From NCBI GenBank assembly GCA_947501805.1, contig CANMXJ010000001.1, positions 434,001 to 498,000 of the forward strand: 64,000 nucleotides of DNA. The letters are read 5' to 3'. The notes below the pieces were generated by a model. The model was given only the letters and a program-made list of their open reading frames with translations. It was not told where the DNA came from and ran no database searches. Of this stretch, positions 54,680 through 63,625 are shown one piece after another. The translations under genes and the position numbers were made by a program. Position 1 is the first letter of the stretch. Each line of letters opens with the position of its first letter. The stretch is from an uncultured Sulfitobacter sp. (GTDB lineage Bacteria; Pseudomonadota; Alphaproteobacteria; Rhodobacterales; Rhodobacteraceae).

Positions 54680-54707
54680 TTTGCCTTGGGCTGGACGCGC
54701 TCTGCCC
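54680..54707 (+). other. Stem-loop between precursor and modification genes
   Basis: CCTTGGGC (54680-54687) and GCCCAAGG (54700-54707) form a perfect 8-bp stem 6 bp after the precursor stop. It has no T-run, so it is more likely an mRNA-stabilising or partial attenuation element that raises precursor over enzyme. Confidence 0.5.
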
Positions 54708-54745
54708 AAGGTACCCCACCTCATCCATAAACAGGAAAGCGCATC

Positions 54746-55594
54746 ATGCTTGATACATCGCCGCGCTTTGAACCTTTGCCCTCTGCCCCCGGCGTCGGCT
54801 ACAAACCCCAGCATTTCCAGGACCTGCTAGACGCACCCGGCCCCGTTGCGTGGATTGAAGTCCATGCTGAGAATTACATGGGGGATGGTGGCCGACCCTT
54901 GGCGCAACTTGCCACACTGTCGGAACAGTTCGCCATTTCGATCCACGGCGTAGGTCTGTCCATCGGTGGTGAAGCCGCGCTCGATATCGATCACCTTTCC
55001 CGCCTGAAAAAGCTATGTGACTGGATCAAGCCCGCCAGCTTTTCCGAACATCTCGCGTGGTCGACGCATGGTGCGGAGTTTATGAACGATCTCCTTCCCC
55101 TGCCCTATACGCCCGCGACACTTGATCGCGTAGCTGCACATATCAATCAGGTCCAAGATACACTTGGTCGCCAGATGCTGCTGGAAAATCCTTCAAGCTA
55201 TCTGACTTTTGCCCAATCGACCTTGTCAGAAACCGACTTTTTATTCGAACTTACTCAGCGAACTTCGTGCGGACTCTTGCTGGATGTGAACAATGTCTTC
55301 ATTTCATCCACAAATCTTGGCTTAAGCCCGCAAGCCTATATTGACGCCTACCCAACCAACAAGGTCGGCGAAATGCATGTGGGTGGTCACGACGAGGACC
55401 ACGACGATCGCGGTGCCCCCCTGCTGATCGACAGTCATGGCAAACCGGTGGTCGATCCTGTTTGGGCGCTTCTTGACTACGCGCTTGCGCAAACCGGACC
55501 CAAACCTGTTCTTGTGGAATGGGACAATGACGTGCCGGATTGGCCAACCCTGCGCGCAGAAGCCCTGCGCGCAGCACATGCGTTGACTTCATGA
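54746..55594 (+). CDS. bufB1: DUF692 multinuclear non-heme iron oxidase (bufferin maturase)
   Basis: 282 residues. TIM-barrel MNIO hallmarks are visible: [20 protein letters not shown] start, [55 protein letters not shown] and [10 protein letters not shown], with His/Glu/Asp iron ligands. It would modify core cysteines of the adjacent precursor. The stop overlaps the bufC start as ATGA. Confidence 0.95.
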   Translation: MLDTSPRFEPLPSAPGVGYKPQHFQDLLDAPGPVAWIEVHAENYMGDGGRPLAQLATLSEQFAISIHGVGLSIGGEAALDIDHLSRLKKLCDWIKPASFSEHLAWSTHGAEFMNDLLPLPYTPATLDRVAAHINQVQDTLGRQMLLENPSSYLTFAQSTLSETDFLFELTQRTSCGLLLDVNNVFISSTNLGLSPQAYIDAYPTNKVGEMHVGGHDEDHDDRGAPLLIDSHGKPVVDPVWALLDYALAQTGPKPVLVEWDNDVPDWPTLRAEALRAAHALTS

Positions 55595-56349
55595 CCAGTC
55601 AATCCCGATTTCGCGCGGGCCTCCTGGACCCTGCGCAGCCCGTTCCGGATGGGTTGTGTGATGGCGGCGGGCGGCCTGCTGGCAGGCGGTATGATGTCTA
55701 TCGCAACAATGTGGCGGTCTCACTGATTGAGGCGATGAAAACGGCCTTCCCTCTTGTGCTCAAGCTGATCGGAACACAAAATTTTGACCGTTTGGCCGGC
55801 ATCTACGTACGAGACCATCCCCCTTCATCTCCGTTGATGATGTTCTACGGTGCCCGGTTCCCTGACTTTCTCGAAGGGTTCGCGCCTTTGGCCCACATCG
55901 GATATCTGTCCGATGCGGCCCGTCTGGATATAGCACTGCGTCAATCTTACCATGCCGCTGATGCTGCGCCGTTTGATCCTGAACCTCTGCAAAAGTTCAG
56001 CTCTGAAGCGTTGCTAGAGGCGACAATCCGTCTGGCACCATCCACGCGTATTCTGCGCTCATGTTGGCCCCTGCATGACATTTGGGTATTCAACCAATCG
56101 ACAGACGCCGAAAAACCACGCAGCATTTCCCAGGACATCCTGGTTACACGTGTGGGCTTTGATCCAATCCCGCACGCCCTGCCCGTTGGTGGCGCGCTCT
56201 GGCTCGAGACATTGGCAAGTGGCGTTTCTTTCGGCGAAGCCCATGACATTGCACTCGCAGCACATACAGACTTTGACTTGGCAACATGCCTCACGCTCGC
56301 ACTGAGTACACAGGCTTTGGCCGCCATCAACCACAAGGACCACCGATGA
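55591..56349 (+). CDS. bufC1: DUF2063 bufferin partner protein
   Basis: About 252 residues. The N-terminal DUF2063 domain shows [22 protein letters not shown] and [23 protein letters not shown]2063 proteins recognise the precursor leader and present it to the MNIO enzyme. It overlaps bufB and the DoxX gene by ATGA at each end, so the three are tightly coupled. The start at 55591 is set by the overlap. Confidence 0.93.
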   Translation: MTSQSRFRAGLLDPAQPVPDGLCDGGGRPAGRRYDVYRNNVAVSLIEAMKTAFPLVLKLIGTQNFDRLAGIYVRDHPPSSPLMMFYGARFPDFLEGFAPLAHIGYLSDAARLDIALRQSYHAADAAPFDPEPLQKFSSEALLEATIRLAPSTRILRSCWPLHDIWVFNQSTDAEKPRSISQDILVTRVGFDPIPHALPVGGALWLETLASGVSFGEAHDIALAAHTDFDLATCLTLALSTQALAAINHKDHR

Positions 56350-56915
56350 CCGCAATTGTATCCCTCTATACTGCCATCACCACCCGACTTGAGCGCGCCG
56401 ACTGGCTGATCCCGACACTCGCACGTTTTCTATTTGCCGCGATCCTCATGGTGTATTTCCTGAACTCCGGCTTAACAAAAATTGGAGACGGTTTTGCCGG
56501 CATCTGGACGCCATCCGTAGGCGCATATGCTCAAATATTTCCCCGCATATTGGAAGCCGCCGGATACGACACCGACGCCTTGTCCTTTTTTCACCGGCTT
56601 GTTGTCGTCGCTGGAACTTGGGCCGAATTCATCCTTCCCGCGCTGATTGTGGCAGGATTTCTGACACGGCTGGCAGCTTTGGGCATGATCGGGTTTGTCG
56701 TGGTACAATCGCTAACAGACGTCTATGGCCACGGTCAGATCGGCGAGATTGGCGGCTGGTTCGACCGCTTTCCCGACGCAATCATTCTGGATCAACGCGC
56801 ACTTTGGGTGTTCTTGCTGATGGTTCTGGTCATTAAAGGTGGCGGGCCGCTATCGTTTGATCGCGCCTTGAAGCCACGCAATGCCCAAGCACCACACATT
56901 AAAGCAACGCTTTAA
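56346..56915 (+). CDS. DoxX-family membrane protein of the bufferin operon
   Basis: About 189 residues with four membrane helices and the DoxX pattern (LARFLFAAILMVYFLNSGLTKI, AEFILPALIVAGFLTRLAALG). DoxX-like proteins are common last members of bufferin operons and may help redox balance or peptide handling at the membrane. Its end overlaps the convergent ArsC-family gene by 17 bp. Confidence 0.9.
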   Translation: MTAIVSLYTAITTRLERADWLIPTLARFLFAAILMVYFLNSGLTKIGDGFAGIWTPSVGAYAQIFPRILEAAGYDTDALSFFHRLVVVAGTWAEFILPALIVAGFLTRLAALGMIGFVVVQSLTDVYGHGQIGEIGGWFDRFPDAIILDQRALWVFLLMVLVIKGGGPLSFDRALKPRNAQAPHIKATL

Positions 56916-57219
56916 CTTTACCCTCTATCTCACTGCTCCAGCTCAGGAAAAGATATTTATCCACAGCAATCAACGGTCTCTTCATCAGAGTTGGATGTTC
57001 CTTCAATAGAGCGAGCGGTGCTTTCTTGCGCTGCTCCTCATCCAACCCTCGCCAAGTAGTTGATCGCGTGTTTACCAATGCATCGCCGAATTGCTCCAAG
57101 GCAGCTTCAAGCACCGTTTCCGGCACACCATCAACCCGCACATCACAAAGCGTCGCCTCAGGCAGAGCTTTCATAACTTTGCGACAGGTATCGCAATTCT
57201 TCAAACCATAGATGATCAC
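56899..57219 (-). CDS. ArsC/Spx-family thioredoxin-fold protein
   Basis: 106 residues. GLKNCDTCRKV has a CxxC at Cys9/Cys12, and the YffB-type pattern continues with TRSTTWRGLDEE and LMKRPLIAVDKYLFL. True arsenate reductase activity is unlikely to be the main role; YffB-type proteins are probable glutathione- or thiol-dependent reductases. It starts at a GTG behind AGGGGGA. Convergent with the bufferin operon. Confidence 0.9.
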   Translation of the reverse strand: MIIYGLKNCDTCRKVMKALPEATLCDVRVDGVPETVLEAALEQFGDALVNTRSTTWRGLDEEQRKKAPLALLKEHPTLMKRPLIAVDKYLFLSWSSEIEGKVKALL

Positions 57220-57307
57220 GTATCCCCCTATCTTTTGAGATCAAGTGCTACTCAACACGCCAAGCCAAAGGCGGAGAATGCAAGCCAAACGTCACAACCG
57301 AAACAGG

Positions 57308-57335
57308 AAAACCCGGCAGTCATCCACCGGGTTTT
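57308..57335 (-). terminator. Rho-independent terminator of the Cys-rich protein gene
   Basis: AAAACCCGG (57308-57316) and CCGGGTTTT (57327-57335) form a 9-bp stem with a T-rich 3' side when read leftward. It lies 25 bp beyond the stop of the minus-strand gene at 57361. Confidence 0.75.
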
Positions 57336-57360
57336 GCGCTGTTTCGCACCTTATACAGAC

Positions 57361-57663
57361 TTAGTAGTCGGAACAGCCTTTGGTGCCAGCCTGACAAGTC
57401 GGACGCGCAGAGCGGTGCACAACACGCTTGACCTTGTGGCGTTTTTTCTTGGCAACCGGATGCGCAAGCGCCTGATTATAGGTCATGTGCTGGTTCGGCT
57501 GACCACAGCAAATCACGCCCGCGATCTGGATCGGCTGAAGACCGGCAGGGCAGTAATTTGCCGCATGGTATGGATATATCTTGGGCTGGGCCGCGACTTG
57601 CGCTGGCATCAGTGTGGCCATCATCAGGCCGATGCCTGCAAATGCTGAGGTTGTGAGACGCAT
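57361..57663 (-). CDS. Small secreted cysteine-containing protein
   Basis: 100 residues. A signal peptide (TTSAFAGIGLMMATLMPAQV, cleavage near AAA/VAA-Q) precedes a mature part with Cys at 38, 52, 53, 90 and 97 and a basic stretch AKKKRHKVKRVVHR. ANYCPAGLQPI and VICCGQPNQHM suggest disulfides or metal. No family is recognised. GAGGG lies before the ATG at 57663; an upstream start at 57828 is not supported. A terminator follows. Confidence 0.78.
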   Translation of the reverse strand: MRLTTSAFAGIGLMMATLMPAQVAAQPKIYPYHAANYCPAGLQPIQIAGVICCGQPNQHMTYNQALAHPVAKKKRHKVKRVVHRSARPTCQAGTKGCSDY

Positions 57664-57751
57664 GAGGTACCCTCGTTTTGTTGTTTTCACCGCGTTTATT
57701 TTGCAATGACATTGCCGTGATGGTCCGGCCAAGTCCAGCCTTTTCTTGGAC

Positions 57752-58933
57752 TTAGAGGGTGGCGGGCAGCGAGGTGTAGCCGTGAAACCGGATGCGACCA
57801 CCAGATATGCGGCTTGGGGATAGGGCATAATCGGGGAAGCGGGTCAGGAAGCGCGCGATGGCGATGCGGCCTTCCATCCGGGCGAGGGTCAGGCCCACGC
57901 AGATATGCGGACCACCGGCAAAGGCAAGGTGGCGGTTGGGGTGACGGGTGATGTCGAATTTCCTTGGGTTATCAAACACCTCCGGGTCACGATTGGCCGC
58001 GCCAATACATAAATGCAGGTTGGTCCGGGGCGGGATAACATAACCGCCAAAGGAGACCTCTGCCGTGGTCTCGCGGTTGCCAAACTGGTTCGGAGACCGC
58101 AGGCGCAAGACCTCCTCCACCGTGCTGTCGATCAAGGCTAAGTCACTCAGCAGTAACGCTTTTTGATCAGGGTTGTCGTGCAACAGCCCAAGGCCGTTGC
58201 CGATGAGATTGGTGGTGGTCTCGTGGCCCGCGTTGAGGATGAAAATGCAATTGTGCAACAGCTCCGTTTCGATCAGCTGGCCCTCTACATCTCCGGCGAT
58301 GAGGCGGGTCAGAACATCCGTGTCAGGATCCCCCGGACGGGCGCGGCGGCGGGCGATAAGGTCTTGTAAGTAGGACTTAAATTCGCTGACGGCCCTGTGC
58401 CCCTTGGCCAGCTGCGCCTCTGTCAATGTGGGCTCCAACGCGCCGAGGATCGCAAGGGACCAGTCGCGCAGAGGGCCACGTTCATCCATGGGGATATCAA
58501 GCAGGTTGCCGATGATCTGGATCGGGATGGTGCTGGCGAAATCCTCAATCAGATCAGGGGCTTGGGGCATGTCATCCAGTAACCTGTCCACGGTGGCAAT
58601 CAACCCCGGCTCCATCCGCGCCAGCGCCTTGGGGGTCAGCGCGCTGGTCATGATCCGGCGCACGCGGGTGTGCAGCGGCGGATCGTTGAACACAAGGCTG
58701 GTCGTATGGTGTTCATAAAGCGGGGTATCAACGCCGAATTTGGGCGCAAAGGCTTGTTTTTTATCGGAAATATAGGTGGTCGTATCGCGGTAGATGGCGT
58801 TCAGATCGGCGTGTCTGGTGATGAGGAAAGAGCCGTCAGGCTGGGGCGTGACGGGGCTGTTTTGCAGCAAATCGTCGTAATGCGGAAAGGGGTTTTGGGT
58901 GAAACCGGCGGGGGGATTTGCGAGGGTGAACAT
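57752..58933 (-). CDS. Cytochrome P450
   Basis: 393 residues, soluble bacterial class I size. Heme Cys345 lies in FAGGPHICVGLTLAR; the I-helix reads NAGHETTTN and the ExxR motif is EEVLRLR. It would hydroxylate a small hydrophobic substrate with electrons from a ferredoxin, for which no gene is nearby. The start at 58933 is preferred; an in-frame upstream start at 58987 has no support. Confidence 0.95.
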   Translation of the reverse strand: MFTLANPPAGFTQNPFPHYDDLLQNSPVTPQPDGSFLITRHADLNAIYRDTTTYISDKKQAFAPKFGVDTPLYEHHTTSLVFNDPPLHTRVRRIMTSALTPKALARMEPGLIATVDRLLDDMPQAPDLIEDFASTIPIQIIGNLLDIPMDERGPLRDWSLAILGALEPTLTEAQLAKGHRAVSEFKSYLQDLIARRRARPGDPDTDVLTRLIAGDVEGQLIETELLHNCIFILNAGHETTTNLIGNGLGLLHDNPDQKALLLSDLALIDSTVEEVLRLRSPNQFGNRETTAEVSFGGYVIPPRTNLHLCIGAANRDPEVFDNPRKFDITRHPNRHLAFAGGPHICVGLTLARMEGRIAIARFLTRFPDYALSPSRISGGRIRFHGYTSLPATL

Positions 58934-59339
58934 GGGGCGAGTTTGGCGGTTTGGGCAGGGGGTGTCTAGCGTACACCCCCTGTGCACCCTGCGTACACCG
59001 GGGGGTGTATGCGGGTTTTTGATGGTTTTGGCTTAGGGGCGATTTTGACCCACTAGATGTGGTGTTTGGGTGGGCGTGGGTTGGCAGCAAAGGGCAGCGC
59101 TTGGACCTCGGGGTGGGTGCGAAGCGCCCTCCCGTCAAACCGAAGGTTTGCCTTCGGCAAAACGGGGGAGGTCCGGGCGCTGTCCGGCGGTGCCGGACGC
59201 GTTTGGTACCGATAGCGTGCGCCGTGTTGAGATCAGGATAAGATAATGCGCAAATGAGCACCCACCGTGCGCTTACTAAGTGCGGATAATCCACACCGTA
59301 AGCTTACAAGAATCGTCAACGCACGCACGTAGGATATCA
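58934..59339. other. Intergenic region with palindromic element
   Basis: About 400 bp, very GC-rich near 58980-59200, without a gene. It should hold the P450 promoter. The element at 59124-59200 is described separately. Confidence 0.5.
59124..59200. repeat. Nested palindromic (REP/BIME-like) element
   Basis: Three stems are nested or adjacent: CCGAAGG/CCTTCGG (59140-59146, 59151-59157) inside an outer imperfect stem GCGCCC...GGGCGC (59124-59129, 59175-59180), then GTCCGGC/GCCGGAC (59182-59188, 59192-59198). This is how dispersed extragenic palindromes in roseobacters look, but other copies cannot be seen in this window. Confidence 0.55.
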
Positions 59340-60032
59340 CTACGATGGTGAAACAGAGTTGATGTCACTTTCTGAGAGCAAGCTTTTCAGAGCCTTTTCC
59401 AACCAAGGCATAGCATGCGTTGCTAAGTCCTGAGCCGAGAAAACCTCCCCTAATTTTGGATGTGTTGGCACATGGATGATTTGACCGTCCTTAGTTCGAA
59501 TCGGCTTAAGACTGAATTTCGGCATTATCCGCACTGCACGAGCGTTTCCGGTTATTTGGGCAGTCTCTGCAGCGGGCTTGTTAACAACGGCACTCACTAA
59601 CTGCCCATCGATTACATTATCTTTCATAATTAGATTTTTGAAGCTGGTCTGATCCGAAAGACGAATACCACCCATATTTCCAGTAGGTGCCCTCAATGAA
59701 GTAAACCCTGCTACGAACTCTCCCGAAACCAAATCATCTTTTCCATCATCTTCCGGATGGTCTATATCGTTTCGGCTACTGACAAGGAAATTGATAACCC
59801 CACAGATTCTTATTTCATTTTGCAGCATCCAAGCCTTTCCCCTCAAACACGGCTCAGCCTTGCCAATTCGAATGGCAAGTTCCACCGAAAGCTTGAAATG
59901 CCTAGCAAAATTCGCCCATGCCAAGTGAGCCTCAATCTCATCTTGCGCACTGAAAAGTTCCTGAACCGAGTTTTTCAGACCTCTGAGTTCAACTCGCAAA
60001 CGAACTAGATTCTGCGCTCGTTTTGCAGTCAC
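59340..60032 (-). CDS. Lower-GC protein of unknown function, possible HEPN RNase fold
   Basis: About 230 residues. Base composition is visibly richer in A and T than its neighbours, suggesting transfer. R87-N-D-I-D-H92 fits the RNxxxH form of the HEPN motif and follows two helical segments ([22 protein letters not shown], with a polar Glu). No further domain is recognised. It begins at a GTG overlapping the thyX stop as GTGA; longer starts run into thyX and are rejected. HEPN assignment is inference. Confidence 0.65.
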   Translation of the reverse strand: MTAKRAQNLVRLRVELRGLKNSVQELFSAQDEIEAHLAWANFARHFKLSVELAIRIGKAEPCLRGKAWMLQNEIRICGVINFLVSSRNDIDHPEDDGKDDLVSGEFVAGFTSLRAPTGNMGGIRLSDQTSFKNLIMKDNVIDGQLVSAVVNKPAAETAQITGNARAVRIMPKFSLKPIRTKDGQIIHVPTHPKLGEVFSAQDLATHAMPWLEKALKSLLSESDINSVSPS

Positions 60033-60934
60033 CCAATAACCCCCATAAACTCCCGCCATTCCCCCTTCGACATGCCCGACGTCTCCTGCGTCACCTCTTC
60101 CCCGGCGAGCATCCGGCGCACGCAATCCAGCGCTTTGCCGGACATCGTGGCACCGCCCAGACGGTAGTCCTCGAAGGCGCCATAGGCCGCGGGCACCCAG
60201 TCGGCGACGACTTTGCAAATCGCATCCGCGTAAACCCTTATTTCATACTGTGCGTGTTTATCTGCCCGCAGGCGCAAGAAATGAAACAGGTTATGGAGGT
60301 CCACTTTCCAGTACCATTGAGTATAGATGTTCGCAGGCAGGTTCATGCGGGCGAGTTCGCGGGCGAGGCCGTCTTGCCCGTCCTGAGAGATCATGGATTC
60401 GTAGTTGTCATAGGCACGGGTTGAATCGGATTTGAGGATTTCAAGCACACGGGCGGCTTCCTCGCCTTCCAGCACGCCGCCCCTGCCCTGATTGTTCACC
60501 TCTGACTGCGCGTTGATGTGTTCGGGCGCGGGGATGTAGAATTCGCGGTCCAGAATCGAATAGCGAGCGGAGTATTCGTTGACGTTGGCGGTGCGGTGCC
60601 TGATCCACTGGCGGGCAACAAAGACGGGCAGTTTGACGTGCAGCTTGATCTCGCACATCTCGAACGGGGTCGAGTGCCAGTGGCGCATGAGATAGCGGAT
60701 CAGGCCTTCGTCGTTCTGCACGGATTTGGTGCCCTTACCGTAAGACACACGCGCGGCCTGACAGATAGCCGAATCGTCGCCCATATAGTCGATGACACGG
60801 ATGAACCCGTGATCGAGCACATCATAGGCTTTGTAGAGATGCGCCTCCATGCCGGGGACTGTGGCGCGCAGGGTCTGGGTTGTCTGGCTGCGCAGTTCGT
60901 CGATTTCGGCTTGTTGTTCAGGGCTAAGCGGCAT
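60029..60934 (-). CDS. thyX: FAD-dependent thymidylate synthase ThyX
   Basis: 301 residues. The ThyX signature [15 protein letters not shown] (RHRxxxxNExSxRYS) is present, with [10 protein letters not shown] and [13 protein letters not shown]. It makes dTMP from dUMP with flavin and methylenetetrahydrofolate. AAGGA precedes the ATG. It is cotranscribed with the lower-GC gene through a GTGA overlap. Confidence 0.97.
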   Translation of the reverse strand: MPLSPEQQAEIDELRSQTTQTLRATVPGMEAHLYKAYDVLDHGFIRVIDYMGDDSAICQAARVSYGKGTKSVQNDEGLIRYLMRHWHSTPFEMCEIKLHVKLPVFVARQWIRHRTANVNEYSARYSILDREFYIPAPEHINAQSEVNNQGRGGVLEGEEAARVLEILKSDSTRAYDNYESMISQDGQDGLARELARMNLPANIYTQWYWKVDLHNLFHFLRLRADKHAQYEIRVYADAICKVVADWVPAAYGAFEDYRLGGATMSGKALDCVRRMLAGEEVTQETSGMSKGEWREFMGVIG

Positions 60935-61130
60935 GAGGGGCGTCCTTGGATGGCATACGGGATTCGCTGGCCACTATATCTGGGCAGGTGCAGCGCAGGA
61001 ACAGCGATATGCAGTATTGTTTTTTCAGCACCAAAGCGGGGATTATTTCATGCATTTTTCAGCGCAGCCGTTGACAAAGGGGCGACGTTCTTGGGATTGT
61101 CCCCCGAACACAGTGGGTAGGTCAGCGATC

Positions 61131-62168
61131 ATGAAAATCAATGCAGCAGGGCTGTTGCTCTGCACGTTTCTTGTTGGATGTGGTGGCACTGCGCCATTTG
61201 GCGAAGATGCAATCGGTGCCGACCCGGACGGCGAAGAAGTGATCGAGAGCGATCGTGTGGTCCCTCCCGGCACAGAATCACCGCAGCCGGACACAACTAT
61301 TTTCCGCAAAGAGCCGCTGGACGGTGATTCCGGCAACGGATTTGCACAGGGTGTGCGGTATAACTCCGAAGATGACACGTTCTTTGTGGACAACCTGCCC
61401 TTTGACGGGTCGGGGGACACGCCATATGTACGGGGCGAAGCGGTTGGCAGCCTTGGTGAGTATGCGGTTTACGAGGCCGTGAACCAGTATCCCGACACGC
61501 TGAACGGCGCGCCGATCAACCAGTTTACCCACCGCGCGATCTATGGTGTGAGCCGCACGGGCCAGACCGAATTCGCCATTGTACGGACCGGCGCTTATGT
61601 CCAGTACGGTTTCGGCGGTTTTGTGTACGAACGGAACGGCACGGTAAGCCTGCCAACAACGGGTCAGGGATTGTACAACGGCAAGGGTGCCGGACTGCGC
61701 GATTTCAACGGTCGCGGCGGGCTGGAATACACAACCTCCGATGTGCAGTTTGTCATTGATTTTGACGACTTTAATGAAGGCGCGGGTCGCGATGAAGGTG
61801 CCGTTAGCGGATTTGTTTTCAACCGCCGTATCTTTGATATCAGCGGCAACGAAGTCACAAATGATGTGTTGGAGCGCCTGAATGAGGCGAACAATTCGTC
61901 CCTGACAGCGATTCCGACGATCAACTGGGTCATCACACCGGGTTCTTTGGATCAGAACGGCGAACTGACCGGCGACGTTTTCTCGCGGTTCTCCACGGAT
62001 GCGGGTGATCCGGTGGAATACGAAACCGGCAAGTATTACGGTATCCTGTCTGGCGACAACGCAAGCGAGCTTGTTGGGGTCATCGTGACCGAAAACGACC
62101 TTGATCCGATTTCCGAGGGCGTGCGCGAAACCACCGGCTTTACGATTTACAGAGAAGCGCGCGAGTAA
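61131..62168 (+). CDS. Surface-type lipoprotein, probable SLAM client (TbpB/fHbp-like)
   Basis: 345 residues. Lipoprotein signal peptide with lipobox LVGC (lipid Cys17), then a flexible acidic linker and a beta-rich body (AVYEAVNQYPDTLNGAPINQ, TGAYVQYGFGGFVYERNG) with ISGNEVTNDV, KYYGILSGDNASELVGVI and a C-terminal strand. This resembles the barrel-handle pattern of transferrin-binding-protein-like surface lipoproteins. It is coupled to the SLAM-like gene by TAATG. Ligand unknown. Confidence 0.75.
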   Translation: MKINAAGLLLCTFLVGCGGTAPFGEDAIGADPDGEEVIESDRVVPPGTESPQPDTTIFRKEPLDGDSGNGFAQGVRYNSEDDTFFVDNLPFDGSGDTPYVRGEAVGSLGEYAVYEAVNQYPDTLNGAPINQFTHRAIYGVSRTGQTEFAIVRTGAYVQYGFGGFVYERNGTVSLPTTGQGLYNGKGAGLRDFNGRGGLEYTTSDVQFVIDFDDFNEGAGRDEGAVSGFVFNRRIFDISGNEVTNDVLERLNEANNSSLTAIPTINWVITPGSLDQNGELTGDVFSRFSTDAGDPVEYETGKYYGILSGDNASELVGVIVTENDLDPISEGVRETTGFTIYREARE

Positions 62169-63547
62169 TGTTTCGCCACCTGTGCCGGAGTTTGGCAGCA
62201 ACAGCTGTTTTGATCTGCGGCGCGTTGGCGGCAGAGGCACAGGTTACGCTTGGGCCTGATCAATTGCGACAGGCGGCAATGATATCGTTGCAAGAGGGGG
62301 ATCCCGCTCTTGCGCGGCGGTATGCGCAAGCGCTGATCTCGCGTGATCAAAACGATCGTAACGCCTATTTGATCCTTGCGCGCGCCGCCCGCGACATGGG
62401 GGATATCCCACCTGCCCGCGCCGCGGCACGCAAGGCATGGGCGTTATCGAATACAGATGCCCAGCGCTACTCGGCGGCCCTCATTACAGCGCAGGTCTTG
62501 TCCTCAGACGGCAAGCGCACGCGCTCGCAATTGTGGTTACGCCGCGCCGCGCAGTACGCCCCCAACCCAGCCTTGCGCGCAAAAGCCGAGCGGGATTTTC
62601 GCTACGTCCGCCAACAAAACCCTTGGAAAACCGATTTGACGTTTACCTTTGCGCCGAACTCCAACATCAACAACGGCTCCGCACGGGACCGCTCAAGGCT
62701 GAATTACGCCATTTCGGAACTGCTCTTTGGAGAACCTATCGAATTTGATCTGGACGCGGAAGCGCAGGCAATTTCCGGTTTGGAAATTGGGGGCTCAATC
62801 CGGACGCGCTATCGGTTTCATCAGACCCCAACCACGGCGCATGATGCAAAGCTAGCGCTGGCCTACCGCAGCTATGCGATCACCGATGATCTGGAAGATA
62901 CGGACGTAACGGGGTCCGATTTCGCGTTTGGCACTCTGTCCTTCGGCTATGGCTTTCGCAAATTAAACGAGAAACGCAATGGCGAGTTCTCATTTGATAC
63001 GGAACTTGGTCAAAGCTGGTACGGCGGATCGCGTTACGCATCCTACTTGCGGGGTCAGGCGCAGCAGACGCTTTATACAAGTGCAAAACAACAGCTGCGA
63101 TTTGGCGGCGAGGTTGAAAGGCAGTGGGGACAAGCTACCGCTGATCGCGACCTGATTAGCCTTTCGGCCAGCGTCACACGCGGTTTTGCCTCGGGCAATA
63201 GCGGGTTTGTTGGCATCTATGCGACTGCAACACAGTCGGATGCGTCAACGTCGGAGTATTCCGAAGTGGTGTTGCGCACGGGTCTGTCTCTGCGCAAGCC
63301 CGTGATGGGTGCCGCGATCCAGTTCGGCTTGGGAACCAGTTGGCGGGACTATGATATCTCGCGTGATTCCCGCGACGGACGTCAGGATAGACGGGTTTTC
63401 GCCGATGTGACTGCAACATTCAAAGAGATTGACTACTACGGTTTCAATCCTAGCGTCACCTTATCGGCGTCCAGCACAGACAGCAACATCGGCTTATATG
63501 ATGTGAATCGGGTCGGCCTGAACATCGGGATCAAATCAGCGTTTTAA
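62168..63547 (+). CDS. SLAM-like outer-membrane protein (TPR plus beta-barrel)
   Basis: 459 residues. Signal peptide (CRSLAATAVLICGALAAEAQ), a TPR-like helical part (about 28-125: LRQAAMISLQEGDPALARRY, AYLILARAARDMGD) and a barrel (about 150-459) ending in Phe, as outer-membrane proteins do. This is the layout of surface lipoprotein assembly modifiers, which move lipoproteins to the cell surface. LTFTFAPNSNINNGSARDR marks the start of the barrel. The upstream lipoprotein is its likely client. Confidence 0.8.
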   Translation: MFRHLCRSLAATAVLICGALAAEAQVTLGPDQLRQAAMISLQEGDPALARRYAQALISRDQNDRNAYLILARAARDMGDIPPARAAARKAWALSNTDAQRYSAALITAQVLSSDGKRTRSQLWLRRAAQYAPNPALRAKAERDFRYVRQQNPWKTDLTFTFAPNSNINNGSARDRSRLNYAISELLFGEPIEFDLDAEAQAISGLEIGGSIRTRYRFHQTPTTAHDAKLALAYRSYAITDDLEDTDVTGSDFAFGTLSFGYGFRKLNEKRNGEFSFDTELGQSWYGGSRYASYLRGQAQQTLYTSAKQQLRFGGEVERQWGQATADRDLISLSASVTRGFASGNSGFVGIYATATQSDASTSEYSEVVLRTGLSLRKPVMGAAIQFGLGTSWRDYDISRDSRDGRQDRRVFADVTATFKEIDYYGFNPSVTLSASSTDSNIGLYDVNRVGLNIGIKSAF

Positions 63548-63625
63548 GGTCAACTTGTTGCGAGCGGCTGGCATCGGGGCATCCCTATGCTAGGTTCAGG
63601 AAAACCCGACCCCGAGGAGTTGCTT

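Noticed and set aside
56899..57219. Arsenate reductase as part of an arsenic operon
   Set aside because: No ars genes are adjacent and the pattern is of the YffB/Spx type.
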